Shown piece by piece: positions 47,883 through 57,221 of a stretch of DNA of 64,000 nucleotides; the first letter of the stretch is position 1; each line of letters begins with the position of its first letter. The stretch lies in contig NZ_JAGHRB010000006.1 in assembly GCF_017743995.1 (NCBI RefSeq), positions 124,001-188,000 of the forward strand, read 5' to 3'. The DNA is from Ruegeria sp. R13_0 (GTDB lineage Bacteria > Pseudomonadota > Alphaproteobacteria > Rhodobacterales > Rhodobacteraceae). The notes under the pieces are model-generated. The model searched no databases. It was not told the DNA's origin and worked only from the letters and a program-made list of their open reading frames with translations. A program made the translations under genes and the position numbers.

Positions 47883-49667
47883 TTATTCTCCCGAAAACAA
47901 GGTTTCCAGTTCCACCATAGCATTTTGGATGGACTCTTCGGTCAGACACAGTTTCGCGATCTTCGGACGCCACTCATCGTTGTTTTCGATGTAGTCAAGG
48001 ACGGCAGACGCTGTTGGTTGCACGCCTTCTTGCTGTAGCGCCAGCGCCGTGTAGTCGATAGTGGCGAGGGTTTCCCAGATGTCGTTGGCTTTGTACTTGA
48101 ACCGGTCTCGGACCCATGCAGCAGCAGGCGCGAACCCGTATTTTTCGATCCACTCATCCATTTCGCCAGAGGCGCTGCCTATCGCATTCCCTTCGCCGTA
48201 ATTTCCACGAGCACGTTTGATCCATTGTTTGTCGGTGGCGACCTTGATACCGCCGGAGTAGCGCATGGAAGGGTTGTACGGGCCAGCAGCCTTCCGCAGG
48301 TAGGTTTCATCCAAGGCGCTCTCCCCCAGATAGCGTCGGGCGAAATAGACCGCCTTCTGCAGCCGGAAGTTCCCCAAAGGCTGCCCGTTGTCCTCATGGA
48401 ACGCCTGCACGATTGCTCCGACGAGCGTCGCTTCCTTGAAAGGGGTGTCGATTGATGTTGTCGGCGCGCTGGGCATGTTTACGACGGTCGTTTCCGTTGC
48501 GTTAGACAGCGGGTCCGGCTCGGCGGCAGATTTCTCGAATACCTGATGAAGCATCGCTGGGATTAGAGCTTCAACGTCATTTACGGTCGATATACGTACT
48601 TTTCGGAGACGTTCCACTTGATTGCACAGCTCAACAAAATGTTCTTGCACACCAATGTCAGGGATCGGGACTCGGATGTGTTCGGCCTTCTTAATTCCGA
48701 GAGTGCGGTTCCGCCCGGCACCACCCGGAGAAGCTTCGCCAACCTGCTGTAGCCCTTCCGCAGTCAGCAGATAGAACCGCAGAAATTCTGCATGTGCGAG
48801 TTTGGCCTTCGGTACGCATGTCAAAAAGCGGTGCGAACCAACGCGTCCATGGTCCGGGAAACCCGGAACTGCAATCGCGCCTTCCCACGCAAAAACGATG
48901 TTGAACAACAGGTCACCCTGATGAATTTCAAACAGTCGTTTGTTTCCTACGTCAGCTCCTGAAAGGGTTGGTTTGTGGAATGTCCCTTTTCCAAAGGACC
49001 GGACACCAAGCTCAGGATATTCACCGTCAATCTCAACCTCAACTGGTCGGCGAATTAGTGGGGCGACCTCGGCCAATGCCATGTTTTCAACGCCATCCGT
49101 GATTTCTACGAAAGCGTTGAGTAACATCGCTCGGGTGTCGTTTTCTATCGCCTCAAGCTGATCCTGCCGCCTGCGAAGCTGTTGCTCCACGCTATCCAGA
49201 CGCTCCACCAAGACCCGTTGTTCGTCCAACGGCGGAAGTGGAATTGTGAGGTTCAGAAATTTGCTTTCGTTCAGTCGTACACGGTTTGTCGATCCCTTGC
49301 TTGCCTGCCTGCACAAAGAAACGAAGGTCTCTGTACGTGAAAACCACGCCAAAAACCGTGGATCAAGAAGATCGCCATTCACCTTGAAACATGGGAAATC
49401 GTTACTGACTACCGCGCCTGAAAGCTTTGCCGGTACGAGACCGAAAGCTCCATGACGTGCGTCTATCTTTGAGATTAGAAAATCATCGGTATGCACTGGT
49501 ACTTGGCTGACAGCAGCAATGTCCGATCCGTCGCGTACACCTCGTAGCGTAAGCCCTTTTCCCCACAAACGAACGGTAATCTGTCTGTACTCGGATCCCG
49601 GCTCAATCGGTATGCGCTCGCGCCTTTGCTCCAGTAAATCGGCGAGTTTAACCTGAGGCCAAGCCAT
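47883..49667 (-). CDS. hsdS: Type I restriction specificity subunit HsdS with Panacea-like C-terminal domain
   Basis: A 594-residue protein, about 150-170 longer than ordinary HsdS. Residues 1-185 form the first target-recognition domain and central helix (LPPLDEQRVLVERLDSVEQQL); residues about 200-380 form the second (IPDIGVQEHFVELCNQVERL). Then comes a linker rich in Ser/Thr/Pro and, from about 430, an extra domain with LGNFRLQKAVYFARRYLG and AAGPYNPSMRYSGGIKVA, similar in pattern to Panacea/DUF4065 antitoxin domains. The start overlaps the hsdM stop (TAATG). HsdS sets the DNA target for both methylation and cleavage. The extra domain's identity is moderate. Confidence 0.85.
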   Translation of the reverse strand: MAWPQVKLADLLEQRRERIPIEPGSEYRQITVRLWGKGLTLRGVRDGSDIAAVSQVPVHTDDFLISKIDARHGAFGLVPAKLSGAVVSNDFPCFKVNGDLLDPRFLAWFSRTETFVSLCRQASKGSTNRVRLNESKFLNLTIPLPPLDEQRVLVERLDSVEQQLRRRQDQLEAIENDTRAMLLNAFVEITDGVENMALAEVAPLIRRPVEVEIDGEYPELGVRSFGKGTFHKPTLSGADVGNKRLFEIHQGDLLFNIVFAWEGAIAVPGFPDHGRVGSHRFLTCVPKAKLAHAEFLRFYLLTAEGLQQVGEASPGGAGRNRTLGIKKAEHIRVPIPDIGVQEHFVELCNQVERLRKVRISTVNDVEALIPAMLHQVFEKSAAEPDPLSNATETTVVNMPSAPTTSIDTPFKEATLVGAIVQAFHEDNGQPLGNFRLQKAVYFARRYLGESALDETYLRKAAGPYNPSMRYSGGIKVATDKQWIKRARGNYGEGNAIGSASGEMDEWIEKYGFAPAAAWVRDRFKYKANDIWETLATIDYTALALQQEGVQPTASAVLDYIENNDEWRPKIAKLCLTEESIQNAMVELETLFSGE

Positions 49668-51217
49668 TAGCCCATCTCCGACAGAGTACGCTTGATGTCC
49701 TTCAGAATGGAAAAGACAGCTTGCTCTTTTTCTTCGATGCTCGCGATAATCTCCGTTGGTGTCCGATGGTCAGCCACGCCGCCAGAGTTCGGATTCTTTA
49801 TGTCCAGATTGCAGGCCATTACCCTGCCTGCATCGTCAGTCTTAACGATATTCGGGCCTTGAACTTTCCACGCCCTTTCATTCTCCTGTCTGTCTCTCCA
49901 CCAGTCTAGGCAGGGCTGTAGCTCGTCATAGGTTAGCGGGGCTGTTTTTGAGTATTTTTTCCGGCCCTCGGGCTTGGGCTGCTCATAGAACCAGATGTCA
50001 TCGGTCTTTTTCTCCGTGTCGAAAAAGATGATGTTGGTTGCGATGTCTGTATATGGCGCGAAGACCCCTTCCGGGAGGCGGACAACTGTATGCAGGTTGA
50101 AGTTCTTCAGGAGATCGGCCTTTATGCGGGCCGCAATACCGTCACCGAACAAAACCCCATGTGGGACGACGACAGCAGCGCGACCTTTCCCTTTGCGCTT
50201 CAGTTTTCGCATGATGAGTTGCAGGAACAGCAATGCCGTCTCCGCCGTGCGGCGGTCTTCCGGGAAGTTGTTTAGGATTCCGGTCTCTTCCTCACCACCG
50301 AACGGCGGGTTTGTCAGAATGACATTAACGCGGTCGCGGTCACCAATCTCCGAAAGCCGGACTGTGAGCGAGTTTCCGGGGGTGATTTTGGGTGCTTCTA
50401 GCCCGTGCAGGAGAAGGTTCATCTGAACAAGCAGGAATGGCAGCGGCTTCGCCTCCCCACCGAAAATGCTTGATGATTGAAGCACCTCCCGCTTTTCGAC
50501 CGTGTCGGCTTGCTTGGCCATGTGCTCATAGGTTTCGGTCAAAAATCCGCCCGTGCCGCACGCTGGATCAAGTATCGTTTCACCCAATTGCGGATCTGTC
50601 ACTTCAACCATGAAGCGGACAATCGGACGTGGAGTATAGAACTCGCCAGAATCCCCGGCGGCGTCACGCATCTCGCGCAGCAGCGTCTCATACAGACGAC
50701 CCAGAGTGTGGATTTCCTCCGAGGAGTCAAAGTGAATGCCGTCAACCAGATTGATGACATCACGCAGCAGGTACCCGCTTTCCATGCGGTTCGAAAGGCC
50801 ACGGAAGACAGTTGCGATTACATCTTTTCGGCCCCGCATTCCGTTCTCTCCACGGAGATTCCGAAGATAGGCAAACAATCCTGGTCCAATGCTGCCATCA
50901 GGGCGCGTGGTTTTTTCTAGTGTTAGGAAGTCGATCAGGTCAGGGCCGGTGATACCACCTTCATCAGCGGCCCAGTCACGCCAGCGATACGGAGCTTCAA
51001 TCGCCCCGCGGTACGTCTTCCCTGCAATATCCGCTCGTTCTTCTTCGATATGCTCCATGTCGTCCAAAAACTTCAGGAACATAATCCAAGTCAGCATTGG
51101 AAGGCGGTCGATATCGCCGCTCAATCCCTTGTCTTTGCGCATGATCTTGCGAGCAGACTTGATGATACTGTCGAGTCTCTGGGCGGTGGTTAGGGGTTTG
51201 TTTGGTCGGCGTGCCAA
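49667..51217 (-). CDS. hsdM: Type I restriction-modification methyltransferase HsdM
   Basis: A 516-residue N6-adenine methyltransferase. It has the HsdM N-terminal helical domain (MLTWIMFLKFLDDMEHIEEE), the AdoMet motif ILDPACGTGGFLTETYEHM (about 217-235), and the catalytic NPPF motif (LTNPPFGGEEETG). Together with HsdS it protects host sites. It lies 14 bp after hsdR and overlaps hsdS by one base, so the RM genes form one operon in the order R-M-S. Confidence 0.95.
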   Translation of the reverse strand: MARRPNKPLTTAQRLDSIIKSARKIMRKDKGLSGDIDRLPMLTWIMFLKFLDDMEHIEEERADIAGKTYRGAIEAPYRWRDWAADEGGITGPDLIDFLTLEKTTRPDGSIGPGLFAYLRNLRGENGMRGRKDVIATVFRGLSNRMESGYLLRDVINLVDGIHFDSSEEIHTLGRLYETLLREMRDAAGDSGEFYTPRPIVRFMVEVTDPQLGETILDPACGTGGFLTETYEHMAKQADTVEKREVLQSSSIFGGEAKPLPFLLVQMNLLLHGLEAPKITPGNSLTVRLSEIGDRDRVNVILTNPPFGGEEETGILNNFPEDRRTAETALLFLQLIMRKLKRKGKGRAAVVVPHGVLFGDGIAARIKADLLKNFNLHTVVRLPEGVFAPYTDIATNIIFFDTEKKTDDIWFYEQPKPEGRKKYSKTAPLTYDELQPCLDWWRDRQENERAWKVQGPNIVKTDDAGRVMACNLDIKNPNSGGVADHRTPTEIIASIEEKEQAVFSILKDIKRTLSEMG

Positions 51218-51231
51218 GTCTTTTCACTTTC

Positions 51232-53610
51232 TTATGCGCCGTACAGGCGTTTTTGCAGTTCATTTACGGACTCCCGCATGGCCTTACCACCACCAAATCG
51301 GGCGGCGATCTCGACAACGTTCCCCCAGCTATTGAAAGGGGGGATTTCGAGAACGTCCGGCATCTTGAATTGAGCGGTCCCGTGCTCCGCGTATTTTTCA
51401 ACGAGGGCGTCAAGGACTTGCCGCGCACCATCTCCGTGTTTCTCGAAGAATTCTGACTCATCACGCTTTAGTCTCTCAGCCCGCTCCCTCCGCGTTCTGA
51501 GGGGAGCGTTGTAGGCGAGGTGACATAACAAATCGAAAGGGTCGGCTTCTGGCTTCCCTACGGCCTCTCCGAGAGCCTGTGCGTCGATACCTTTATGTTC
51601 AAGTTGTACGATTATTTCGGCACGCCGGGAGGGGTCCAGCCAGTCCTTCCGGAGTTCTGATGCGTTGGGGTAAAGGGTGCGAACCTTGTCCCCCGTATAG
51701 TCGGTTAGTTGACGGCAGGCGAGTTGCCTGCCTTCGGAGTCCAATTCATAGACAAGTTGCCGGATTATTTCGACAGTACCACCATCAAAGTAGAATTTGC
51801 GTGGCAGGATCGGTTCGTCGTTGTTCGGAAGTGCGTCCACAACTTGATCGATGTCCGTCGTACTGGTCTCGTCAATGGAACTGGTTTGGTCTGTGACATC
51901 TGTTTCCGAAACCACTTCGCCTTCTGCGTCGATAGCCTGCTCTCGCTCTCGAACCGGCTCGCCATCGAAGGAAGGGTCCGCGAACTTCTCAGTGGCGGTT
52001 CCTGTATAATCGATGATGTTGAAGGCGAGCTTACCGTAGTCTGGTCTAAGTCGAGTGCCCCGGCCTATAATTTGCTTGAATTCAGGCATCGATCCGACAA
52101 CACGAGCGAGAACCACGTTCTTACAAGTCGGTGCATCTACTCCTGTGGTCAGAAGTTGCGACGTAGTCAGGATGACCGGTGAATCCTGATCTATGTCCTG
52201 AAACTTGGCTCGGTGGGCCGAACCAATATCGCCTTCATCAGAGGTGACGCGGCAAACGTAGTCTGGGTGTTCTTTGACTAGATCAGCGTTCAATCGCGCC
52301 AAGGCATTTCGCATCTCAAGGGCATGTTCTTGGTTGACGCAGAAAACGATGGTTTTCGCCATCCGATCGGTTTGATGAAGAAACGAAGTCAGATGAGAAG
52401 CAAATGCTTCGGTTCGGGCGCGCAACGCGACTACGCGTTCGAAATCACGAGTCCCATATTGGGCATCGGGGATTTCTCGCCCAAAGCGGTCGAGTTCGCC
52501 CTGAGATGGGCGCCAACCTGCTGCATCAAAGTCGGAGATGACGCGGTGAACGCGATAAGGGGCCAAGAACCCGTCTGAGATACCTTGAGCTAAGCTGTAC
52601 TCGTAGACCGGGTCGCCAAAGTATTCATATGTATCCGCATTGTCTTCGCGCTTAGGGGTAGCGGTCATGCCAATTTGATAGGCAGGTTCGAACCACTCGA
52701 GAATCTGACGCCAGTTGCTGTCATCGCGGGCGCTCCCCCGATGGCATTCATCCACGACTATGAGGTCAAAGAAGTCCTTGGCGTACTCTTTGAATAAACC
52801 CTCTCTGGATTCATCTCCGGCGATTGCCTGATAAATGGCAAAGTAGATATCTCGCCCCTTGCTGATCTCACCACCCGAGATTTTGAAGCGGGCATCGCCG
52901 AACGCGGAAAAATCCTTGTCCTTGGGGTCATCGACCAAAACATTGCGATCGGCCAAGAACAGCACCTTTGGCTTCCTGTGTTTTCCCTTGGGGTTCCACC
53001 CGCCATTCCAGAGCTTCCACGTGATCTGAAATGCCACTGCGGTTTTCCCTGCCCCGGTGCAAAGGGTCAGCAGAACGCGTTTCTCTTCCTGCAGTATGGC
53101 CTGCACAGCTCGATTTACCGCTATTTCTTGGTAGTAACGAAGCGGTTTTTCCTTGTCAGGGAAGGTCGGTGCAAGGAGCTGTTCCTTCACCGTCTCATCC
53201 AATCGTTCCGAACGCGTCAGACGCTGCCAGAGTTCGTTTGGGGTTGGAAAGGTAGATAACTCTCGCTCGACGCCAGTCGTGTAATCAACTTCGATGATTT
53301 CCCGCCCGTTGGTCGCATAGGCAAACTTCAAGCCCAAAATTTCGGCATATTCTTTCGCCTGTTGTAGACCGTCTCCCGCGTGTTTGTACTTGGACTTAGC
53401 CTCCACCACTGCAATCGGAAAATCGGGTCGATAACGAAGAATGAAGTCCGCTCGCTTTTGACGCCCACGACGTGCTTTCCCTCCAACGAAGATAATTCGA
53501 CCGTCGGTGAAGGTCCTTTGCTCATTGATTGCATAGGGAGACTGGTCCCATCCAGACTCCACAAGCCTCGGAATAATTTCCTTTCGACAGGTATCGGCTT
53601 CACTATCCAA
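51232..53610 (-). CDS. hsdR: Type I restriction endonuclease/translocase subunit HsdR
   Basis: A 792-residue subunit of EcoEI-like size. The N-terminal PD-(D/E)xK nuclease shows DFPIAVVEAKSKYK (about 61-74). The SF2 translocase has Walker A TLCTGAGKTAV (about 182), the DECH box (VVDECHRGSARDD), SAT-like GMTATP, and QIIGRGTRLRPD. The C-terminal region contacts HsdM. The start appears to be TTG at 53610 with GGGAG upstream; a stop lies a little further up in frame. The complete motif set suggests an active enzyme. Confidence 0.94.
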   Translation of the reverse strand: MDSEADTCRKEIIPRLVESGWDQSPYAINEQRTFTDGRIIFVGGKARRGRQKRADFILRYRPDFPIAVVEAKSKYKHAGDGLQQAKEYAEILGLKFAYATNGREIIEVDYTTGVERELSTFPTPNELWQRLTRSERLDETVKEQLLAPTFPDKEKPLRYYQEIAVNRAVQAILQEEKRVLLTLCTGAGKTAVAFQITWKLWNGGWNPKGKHRKPKVLFLADRNVLVDDPKDKDFSAFGDARFKISGGEISKGRDIYFAIYQAIAGDESREGLFKEYAKDFFDLIVVDECHRGSARDDSNWRQILEWFEPAYQIGMTATPKREDNADTYEYFGDPVYEYSLAQGISDGFLAPYRVHRVISDFDAAGWRPSQGELDRFGREIPDAQYGTRDFERVVALRARTEAFASHLTSFLHQTDRMAKTIVFCVNQEHALEMRNALARLNADLVKEHPDYVCRVTSDEGDIGSAHRAKFQDIDQDSPVILTTSQLLTTGVDAPTCKNVVLARVVGSMPEFKQIIGRGTRLRPDYGKLAFNIIDYTGTATEKFADPSFDGEPVREREQAIDAEGEVVSETDVTDQTSSIDETSTTDIDQVVDALPNNDEPILPRKFYFDGGTVEIIRQLVYELDSEGRQLACRQLTDYTGDKVRTLYPNASELRKDWLDPSRRAEIIVQLEHKGIDAQALGEAVGKPEADPFDLLCHLAYNAPLRTRRERAERLKRDESEFFEKHGDGARQVLDALVEKYAEHGTAQFKMPDVLEIPPFNSWGNVVEIAARFGGGKAMRESVNELQKRLYGA

Positions 53611-53940
53611 AATAGGGAACTCCCACGATTTGCTTATTGATTAGAATTCCCGCCCGCGCGCGATGAGAGTGAACACTTAAACTCGCACAATAAGCAAGTG
53701 TGGAAGTCGGGATTTCGGGATGATCCGACCGGGTTTTGAATCAAAATACGCAGCGGGCTAGTAGCGCTTTCAAGCGGTCGGTTGAACGAAGAACCGCGTC
53801 AGCGGTTTTTTGTCTCGTGGTGGGCAAGTCAAAGTCCTATAGAATGACCTGATCCAACCAACGGAACGAATGGGACCCAAAGGGGGTATCAGTCGTTTGT
53901 AATATAAAAAATATTAAAATTGTTAGCGAACAGTAAACAC
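53611..53940. other. hsdR upstream region with a plus-strand terminator-like hairpin
   Basis: 330 bp without a gene. It contains the hsdR promoter region. The plus strand has AACCGC-GTCA-GCGGTT followed by four T (53792-53811), a terminator shape with no plus-strand gene upstream. The final 60 bases are very AT-rich. Confidence 0.45.
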
Positions 53941-54195
53941 GTGGAAGATGATTTATTCTCCGTGAGACAGCTTAAGGCGGCGCGAGCGTTGATCGGTTGG
54001 TCTCAAGAAGACCTGGCTGTGGCATCTGGTGTTTCTCTGCCAACTATCGCGCGGTTAGAAGCCCAGGACACCGAGGTGTTGGGTGGGCGTGCCGTCACAA
54101 TCCAAGCAATCCGCTCCGCCCTTCAAGCGGCGAACATTGATTTCATAGGGTCCACCGGTGGGGGTCGCGGCGTTCGACTGGTGCGCCGAAGCTAG
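53941..54195 (+). CDS. XRE-family helix-turn-helix regulator
   Basis: About 84 residues from the GTG at 53941 (a TTG at 53920 would add seven). The helix-turn-helix is LKAARALIGWSQEDLAVASGVSLPTIARLEAQ (about 9-40, quoted as two joined segments), followed by a dimer-type helix and GGRGVRLVRRS. It is divergent from hsdR with an AT-rich spacer between, so it may control the RM operon or itself. Neither start has a good ribosome-binding site; a leaderless message is possible. Confidence 0.78.
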   Translation: MEDDLFSVRQLKAARALIGWSQEDLAVASGVSLPTIARLEAQDTEVLGGRAVTIQAIRSALQAANIDFIGSTGGGRGVRLVRRS

Positions 54196-54688
54196 ACTTG
54201 CCTTTTCCACTTCCACGCCCCCGCTCCCCCGAACCACAAAATCCAGGGCATTGTAGGGAGTTAGCGCTTGGAGAAAGTCGCGAATTGCACAGTATGATTG
54301 ACGCAGAATGACATAATGCAGGGATCAACAGGGAACCACAGGGAGGAACTAGGGAGGTCGAATTTGGGGCGAGAACTCAGCATTATTGTTTAAATACAAG
54401 TAGTTATGGTTATTCTTGTTATATATAGGGAGTTAGGGAGGATATTACCTACCCCCCACGCAAGAAACAGGCAATTTGACCAATAATACTTAGCCCCAAT
54501 AGAAACCGCTCCCTAACTCCCTGAGCGGCTTTTTCGAAGCAGCGTCGGGTGGAAATCCACTCAATAATCTAGTTTTGGGTCCTTCTAGCGATGTGCAACG
54601 TGGGTATATTCGCACCACGTTACTCTGGCCGACGAGCAATTTTGGGCAAGTGGGCTTTTCGATTGGGGTTGTTGTTAAAGCCCTAGTA
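54196..54688. other. 493-bp gene-free region with GGGA-rich repeats
   Basis: No gene seen. Between 54254 and 54522 GGGA-type units recur: TAGGGAGTTAG at 54254, several ACAGGGA/AGGGAGG units at 54318-54358, AGGGAGTTAGGGAG at 54427-54440, and its perfect inverse CTCCCTAACTCCCT at 54509-54522. The stretch between is AT-rich. This could be a regulatory or replication-type site of the island. Confidence 0.45.
54427..54522. repeat. Inverted repeat of 14 bp in the island
   Basis: AGGGAGTTAGGGAG at 54427-54440 and its exact reverse complement at 54509-54522, 68 bp apart. A related TAGGGAGTTAG lies at 54254-54264. Confidence 0.7.
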
Positions 54689-55744
54689 TTACTTTGGCCC
54701 AAGCAGGTCCTTGAGATTAAGGTCCACTTTAACCGACATTACACGAGAAATTTTAGCTATCAGCCCTTCGCTTGGTCTGATGTTCACCACTTTCCGAACG
54801 GCACGGCCTTCGTCTGTCAATTCCGTGCTGAATTCTCCTTCGATAGCGTATCCGTTCGCTTTAAGTGCCTCTACTATCCCAAAAAGCTCATCGACATCCG
54901 GCACAATTGCGTTTTCTGACAATTGATGCCCTTGCGTTTGAGCAAGCGCAAACCCGTCAAGAACCTCCCTATCTGTTGCCATTCCTCTGTCGATCAAACC
55001 GAGCGCTAGGCTATCCGCAGGAGGGAAAAAATATTGATAGATATCAAGGTCACGCAATCGCGCTTGAATTTCATCAATGTGTTTATTTTGATGGAATAAA
55101 TCCCAATCAGACTCAGTCAATTCATAAGTTGGCACCGGGCATATACCTTGTTCCCGGTCTCCGGCGAGATTGTCCATGTTCGAAAACTGAGTGAGTAGAT
55201 CCGTGGCAGTTTGTATGAAATTGCTGTCTTTGGGTTTTGCTACCTTAGACCAGTCCAGGAAACCAAATTGCTCTACCAAGTTTAGGATGTGCGTTTTCGC
55301 AGGAAGCGAACTTAGGTATACGGACATAATTAGCTGAGAGGCAGGTTCACCAAACAGCTCTGTGAACATGTCCTCCTTTTTATCCTCCTCTTCTTGGAGG
55401 ATAGAGGCAACCTGCAACAGTTTGGAAACGTCGATTGTTCCTTCTTCTGTGAAGAACATTTTCTTCGCAGCGTAGGCTAGGTCAATCGCTAGGGGTCGAG
55501 CAACGATCACCTTCATTCCCGGCATTGTAGCCTGAACATCGCCCCTCATTAGTGCCGATACTCGCGGGTTGTACTCGCCTGACACTAGAACGACGCGCTT
55601 GCCCTTGTCATCTACACCAATAGCTTCAACCGGATGTACCAGACCGCTAGCGCCGGTAATTTCTTTGGCTTCGCGGTATTCAGTATCCAATGCGCTGCAA
55701 AACGCTCCCCAGATAGGAGGTTTTTCTTCTTTGTCCTCGCTCAT
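54689..55744 (-). CDS. Island protein of unknown function (351 residues)
   Basis: A 351-residue, soluble, mostly helical acidic protein. The N-terminal part (MSEDKEEKPPIWGAFCSALD) leads into VEAIGVDDKGKRVVLVSGEYNPRVSALMRGDVQA, a beta-rich block, then long helical stretches; the C-terminal part (about 280-351) alternates short strands and helices (GYAIEGEFSTELTDEGRAV). AGAGG precedes the ATG. It is 171 bp downstream of the other unknown island gene on the same strand. No family, catalytic motif, signal peptide or membrane helix recognised. Context suggests defence or island maintenance. Confidence 0.7.
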   Translation of the reverse strand: MSEDKEEKPPIWGAFCSALDTEYREAKEITGASGLVHPVEAIGVDDKGKRVVLVSGEYNPRVSALMRGDVQATMPGMKVIVARPLAIDLAYAAKKMFFTEEGTIDVSKLLQVASILQEEEDKKEDMFTELFGEPASQLIMSVYLSSLPAKTHILNLVEQFGFLDWSKVAKPKDSNFIQTATDLLTQFSNMDNLAGDREQGICPVPTYELTESDWDLFHQNKHIDEIQARLRDLDIYQYFFPPADSLALGLIDRGMATDREVLDGFALAQTQGHQLSENAIVPDVDELFGIVEALKANGYAIEGEFSTELTDEGRAVRKVVNIRPSEGLIAKISRVMSVKVDLNLKDLLGPK

Positions 55745-55915
55745 AAAACCTCTTGATAGTTCGCTTCAAATTTTTGCTTCTTGAGATTTGTACCGGCACC
55801 TTAAAGCTGTATCGGTGTTTGTCGAGATCGCGATTTCAGGATCGCATCGCTTTCCCACCTCTAACGGTTTTGGGGAGAGGGTTGCACGCACATAGGGGCG
55901 CGGGGAAACCAGAGT

Positions 55916-56926
55916 TCAACGTCTGTAACGACGGCGCATGTTACGTCCGATTCTAATTCGTATGCCTCGCTCCTGCAGTTCTCGTTGCATCAGAACTGCA
56001 AACCTGGTTTCCCAACCATCGGTGTGAATGATGCGATCAAATTGACTCGTTCTTTGCTTAAGAAGTTCATTTCGGGGTTTCTGAGACAACTCTTCCCAGT
56101 TCTCGTATAGCACGTATAAGGCATTCCCGTATTTCAGGTTTTCAAACACAACGAGATCATCTGAGTATTTAGCACCAATATAGTGGTCGTTTCCTCCAAG
56201 ACCGCGCATGTACTCTGTCGGCTGGAATTGTTCAAACAGCTGCAGTCGCTCACGAACTGTCTCTTCCGGCACGGGCCTCCGACCGCGTGACAACTCCGAG
56301 ACTGCTGCTTCAAGATCGCCTGGTGGGAAAAGCTCCCAGTTCAAGCTGCTGGTAAACACAAACTCCGGGTTTTCTGCAGAAACAACACCGGACACTCCAG
56401 TGTTCTCTTGTAGCAGATTCACTGCGAACAACAGGTCGTTGTCGAAGTCAGGGGTGTCGCGAAGCAAAACTTCGTCAACAGAGAACACGACACCGAATGA
56501 ACCATCCGGTCGAACCTCCTGAACTCTGGCCTCGATATGAAACAAGAACGGTGGAAACTCGTCCCGCTCATATACCTCTCGAGGAATAGCTACCGTTGAC
56601 CAGCCATAGCGAGCACCATCACCAAAATTCTGAATATCGTGATAAAAGTACTTTGTGAATTTGGGCAGGTCTTTTCTAACTTGGACCCAGCCTTCAACGT
56701 TGCGTTTTGACCGCGTTCCCATAGTCGATGGTGGAAGCACTTCCCACGAGTTGACAGGGATCAGTCTCTCCTCAGTTAATCCCAGATGATCATACAGCCC
56801 CGCGTCGACCTCTTCAGGTGTAATGATCTTCCCCGCCAAAACCTTAATGTTCTCGCCTTCAATGTTCGCCAAATCGGCTCTCAGCTTGGCTGGAATTGAC
56901 CGGAAACTCTTCTTCCACTTTCCCAT
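55916..56926 (-). CDS. Island protein of unknown function (336 residues)
   Basis: A 336-residue protein with GGAAAG before the ATG. Residues 75-190 are rich in aromatic residues and short strands (WVQVRKDLPKFTKYFYHDI, FSVDEVLLRDTPDFDNDLLFAVNLLQENTG, each visible). The C-terminal block DDLVVFENLKYGNALYVLYENWEELS followed by RNELL and DRIIHTDGWETR looks like a conserved module that I recall from uncharacterised bacterial proteins, but I cannot name it. A basic tail (RIGRNMRRRYRR) could bind nucleic acid. It is upstream of the 351-residue gene, probably in one transcript. Confidence 0.72.
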   Translation of the reverse strand: MGKWKKSFRSIPAKLRADLANIEGENIKVLAGKIITPEEVDAGLYDHLGLTEERLIPVNSWEVLPPSTMGTRSKRNVEGWVQVRKDLPKFTKYFYHDIQNFGDGARYGWSTVAIPREVYERDEFPPFLFHIEARVQEVRPDGSFGVVFSVDEVLLRDTPDFDNDLLFAVNLLQENTGVSGVVSAENPEFVFTSSLNWELFPPGDLEAAVSELSRGRRPVPEETVRERLQLFEQFQPTEYMRGLGGNDHYIGAKYSDDLVVFENLKYGNALYVLYENWEELSQKPRNELLKQRTSQFDRIIHTDGWETRFAVLMQRELQERGIRIRIGRNMRRRYRR

Positions 56927-57221
56927 AAATTCTTTCCTTAAGAAATTCTCCTAACGCCACCATAGCGAATGTAAATTTTACTTCCATCAACTTAGAAGCA
57001 CTTCGCACAACAAATGAACTACGTGCCTCACCGCACAGTTTGCATCGGTCTCCAGCCGAATAAAATATACATGTTCTCAATATATTTTCTGACGTCGCTT
57101 CTTCGAGGAAGACGATAGCTACACTGATCGTTGCACGATCTGTCGGAGCGGCTCGTTCACTGCTCTTTAAGCCTTTGTACACCTGCTGGCATCAACAAGC
57201 TAACAACTTAGGGAGCCAAAG
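56927..57221. other. Divergent promoter region, no clear gene
   Basis: 295 bp between the unknown pair (minus) and the capsid-integrase group (plus). A minus-strand frame (56859-57182) runs through it, but it overlaps the start of the 336-residue gene and has no ribosome-binding site. AT-rich and probably bears promoters in both directions. Confidence 0.4.

Noticed and set aside
47599-47973. Minus-strand frame overlapping the end of hsdS
   Set aside because: Overlaps the conserved end of the longer gene and has a mixed, non-protein-like composition.
56859-57182. Minus-strand frame of 107 codons before the 336-residue gene
   Set aside because: Overlaps the start of that gene by 67 bp, no ribosome-binding site, composition of spacer DNA. 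A CxxC motif alone is not enough.
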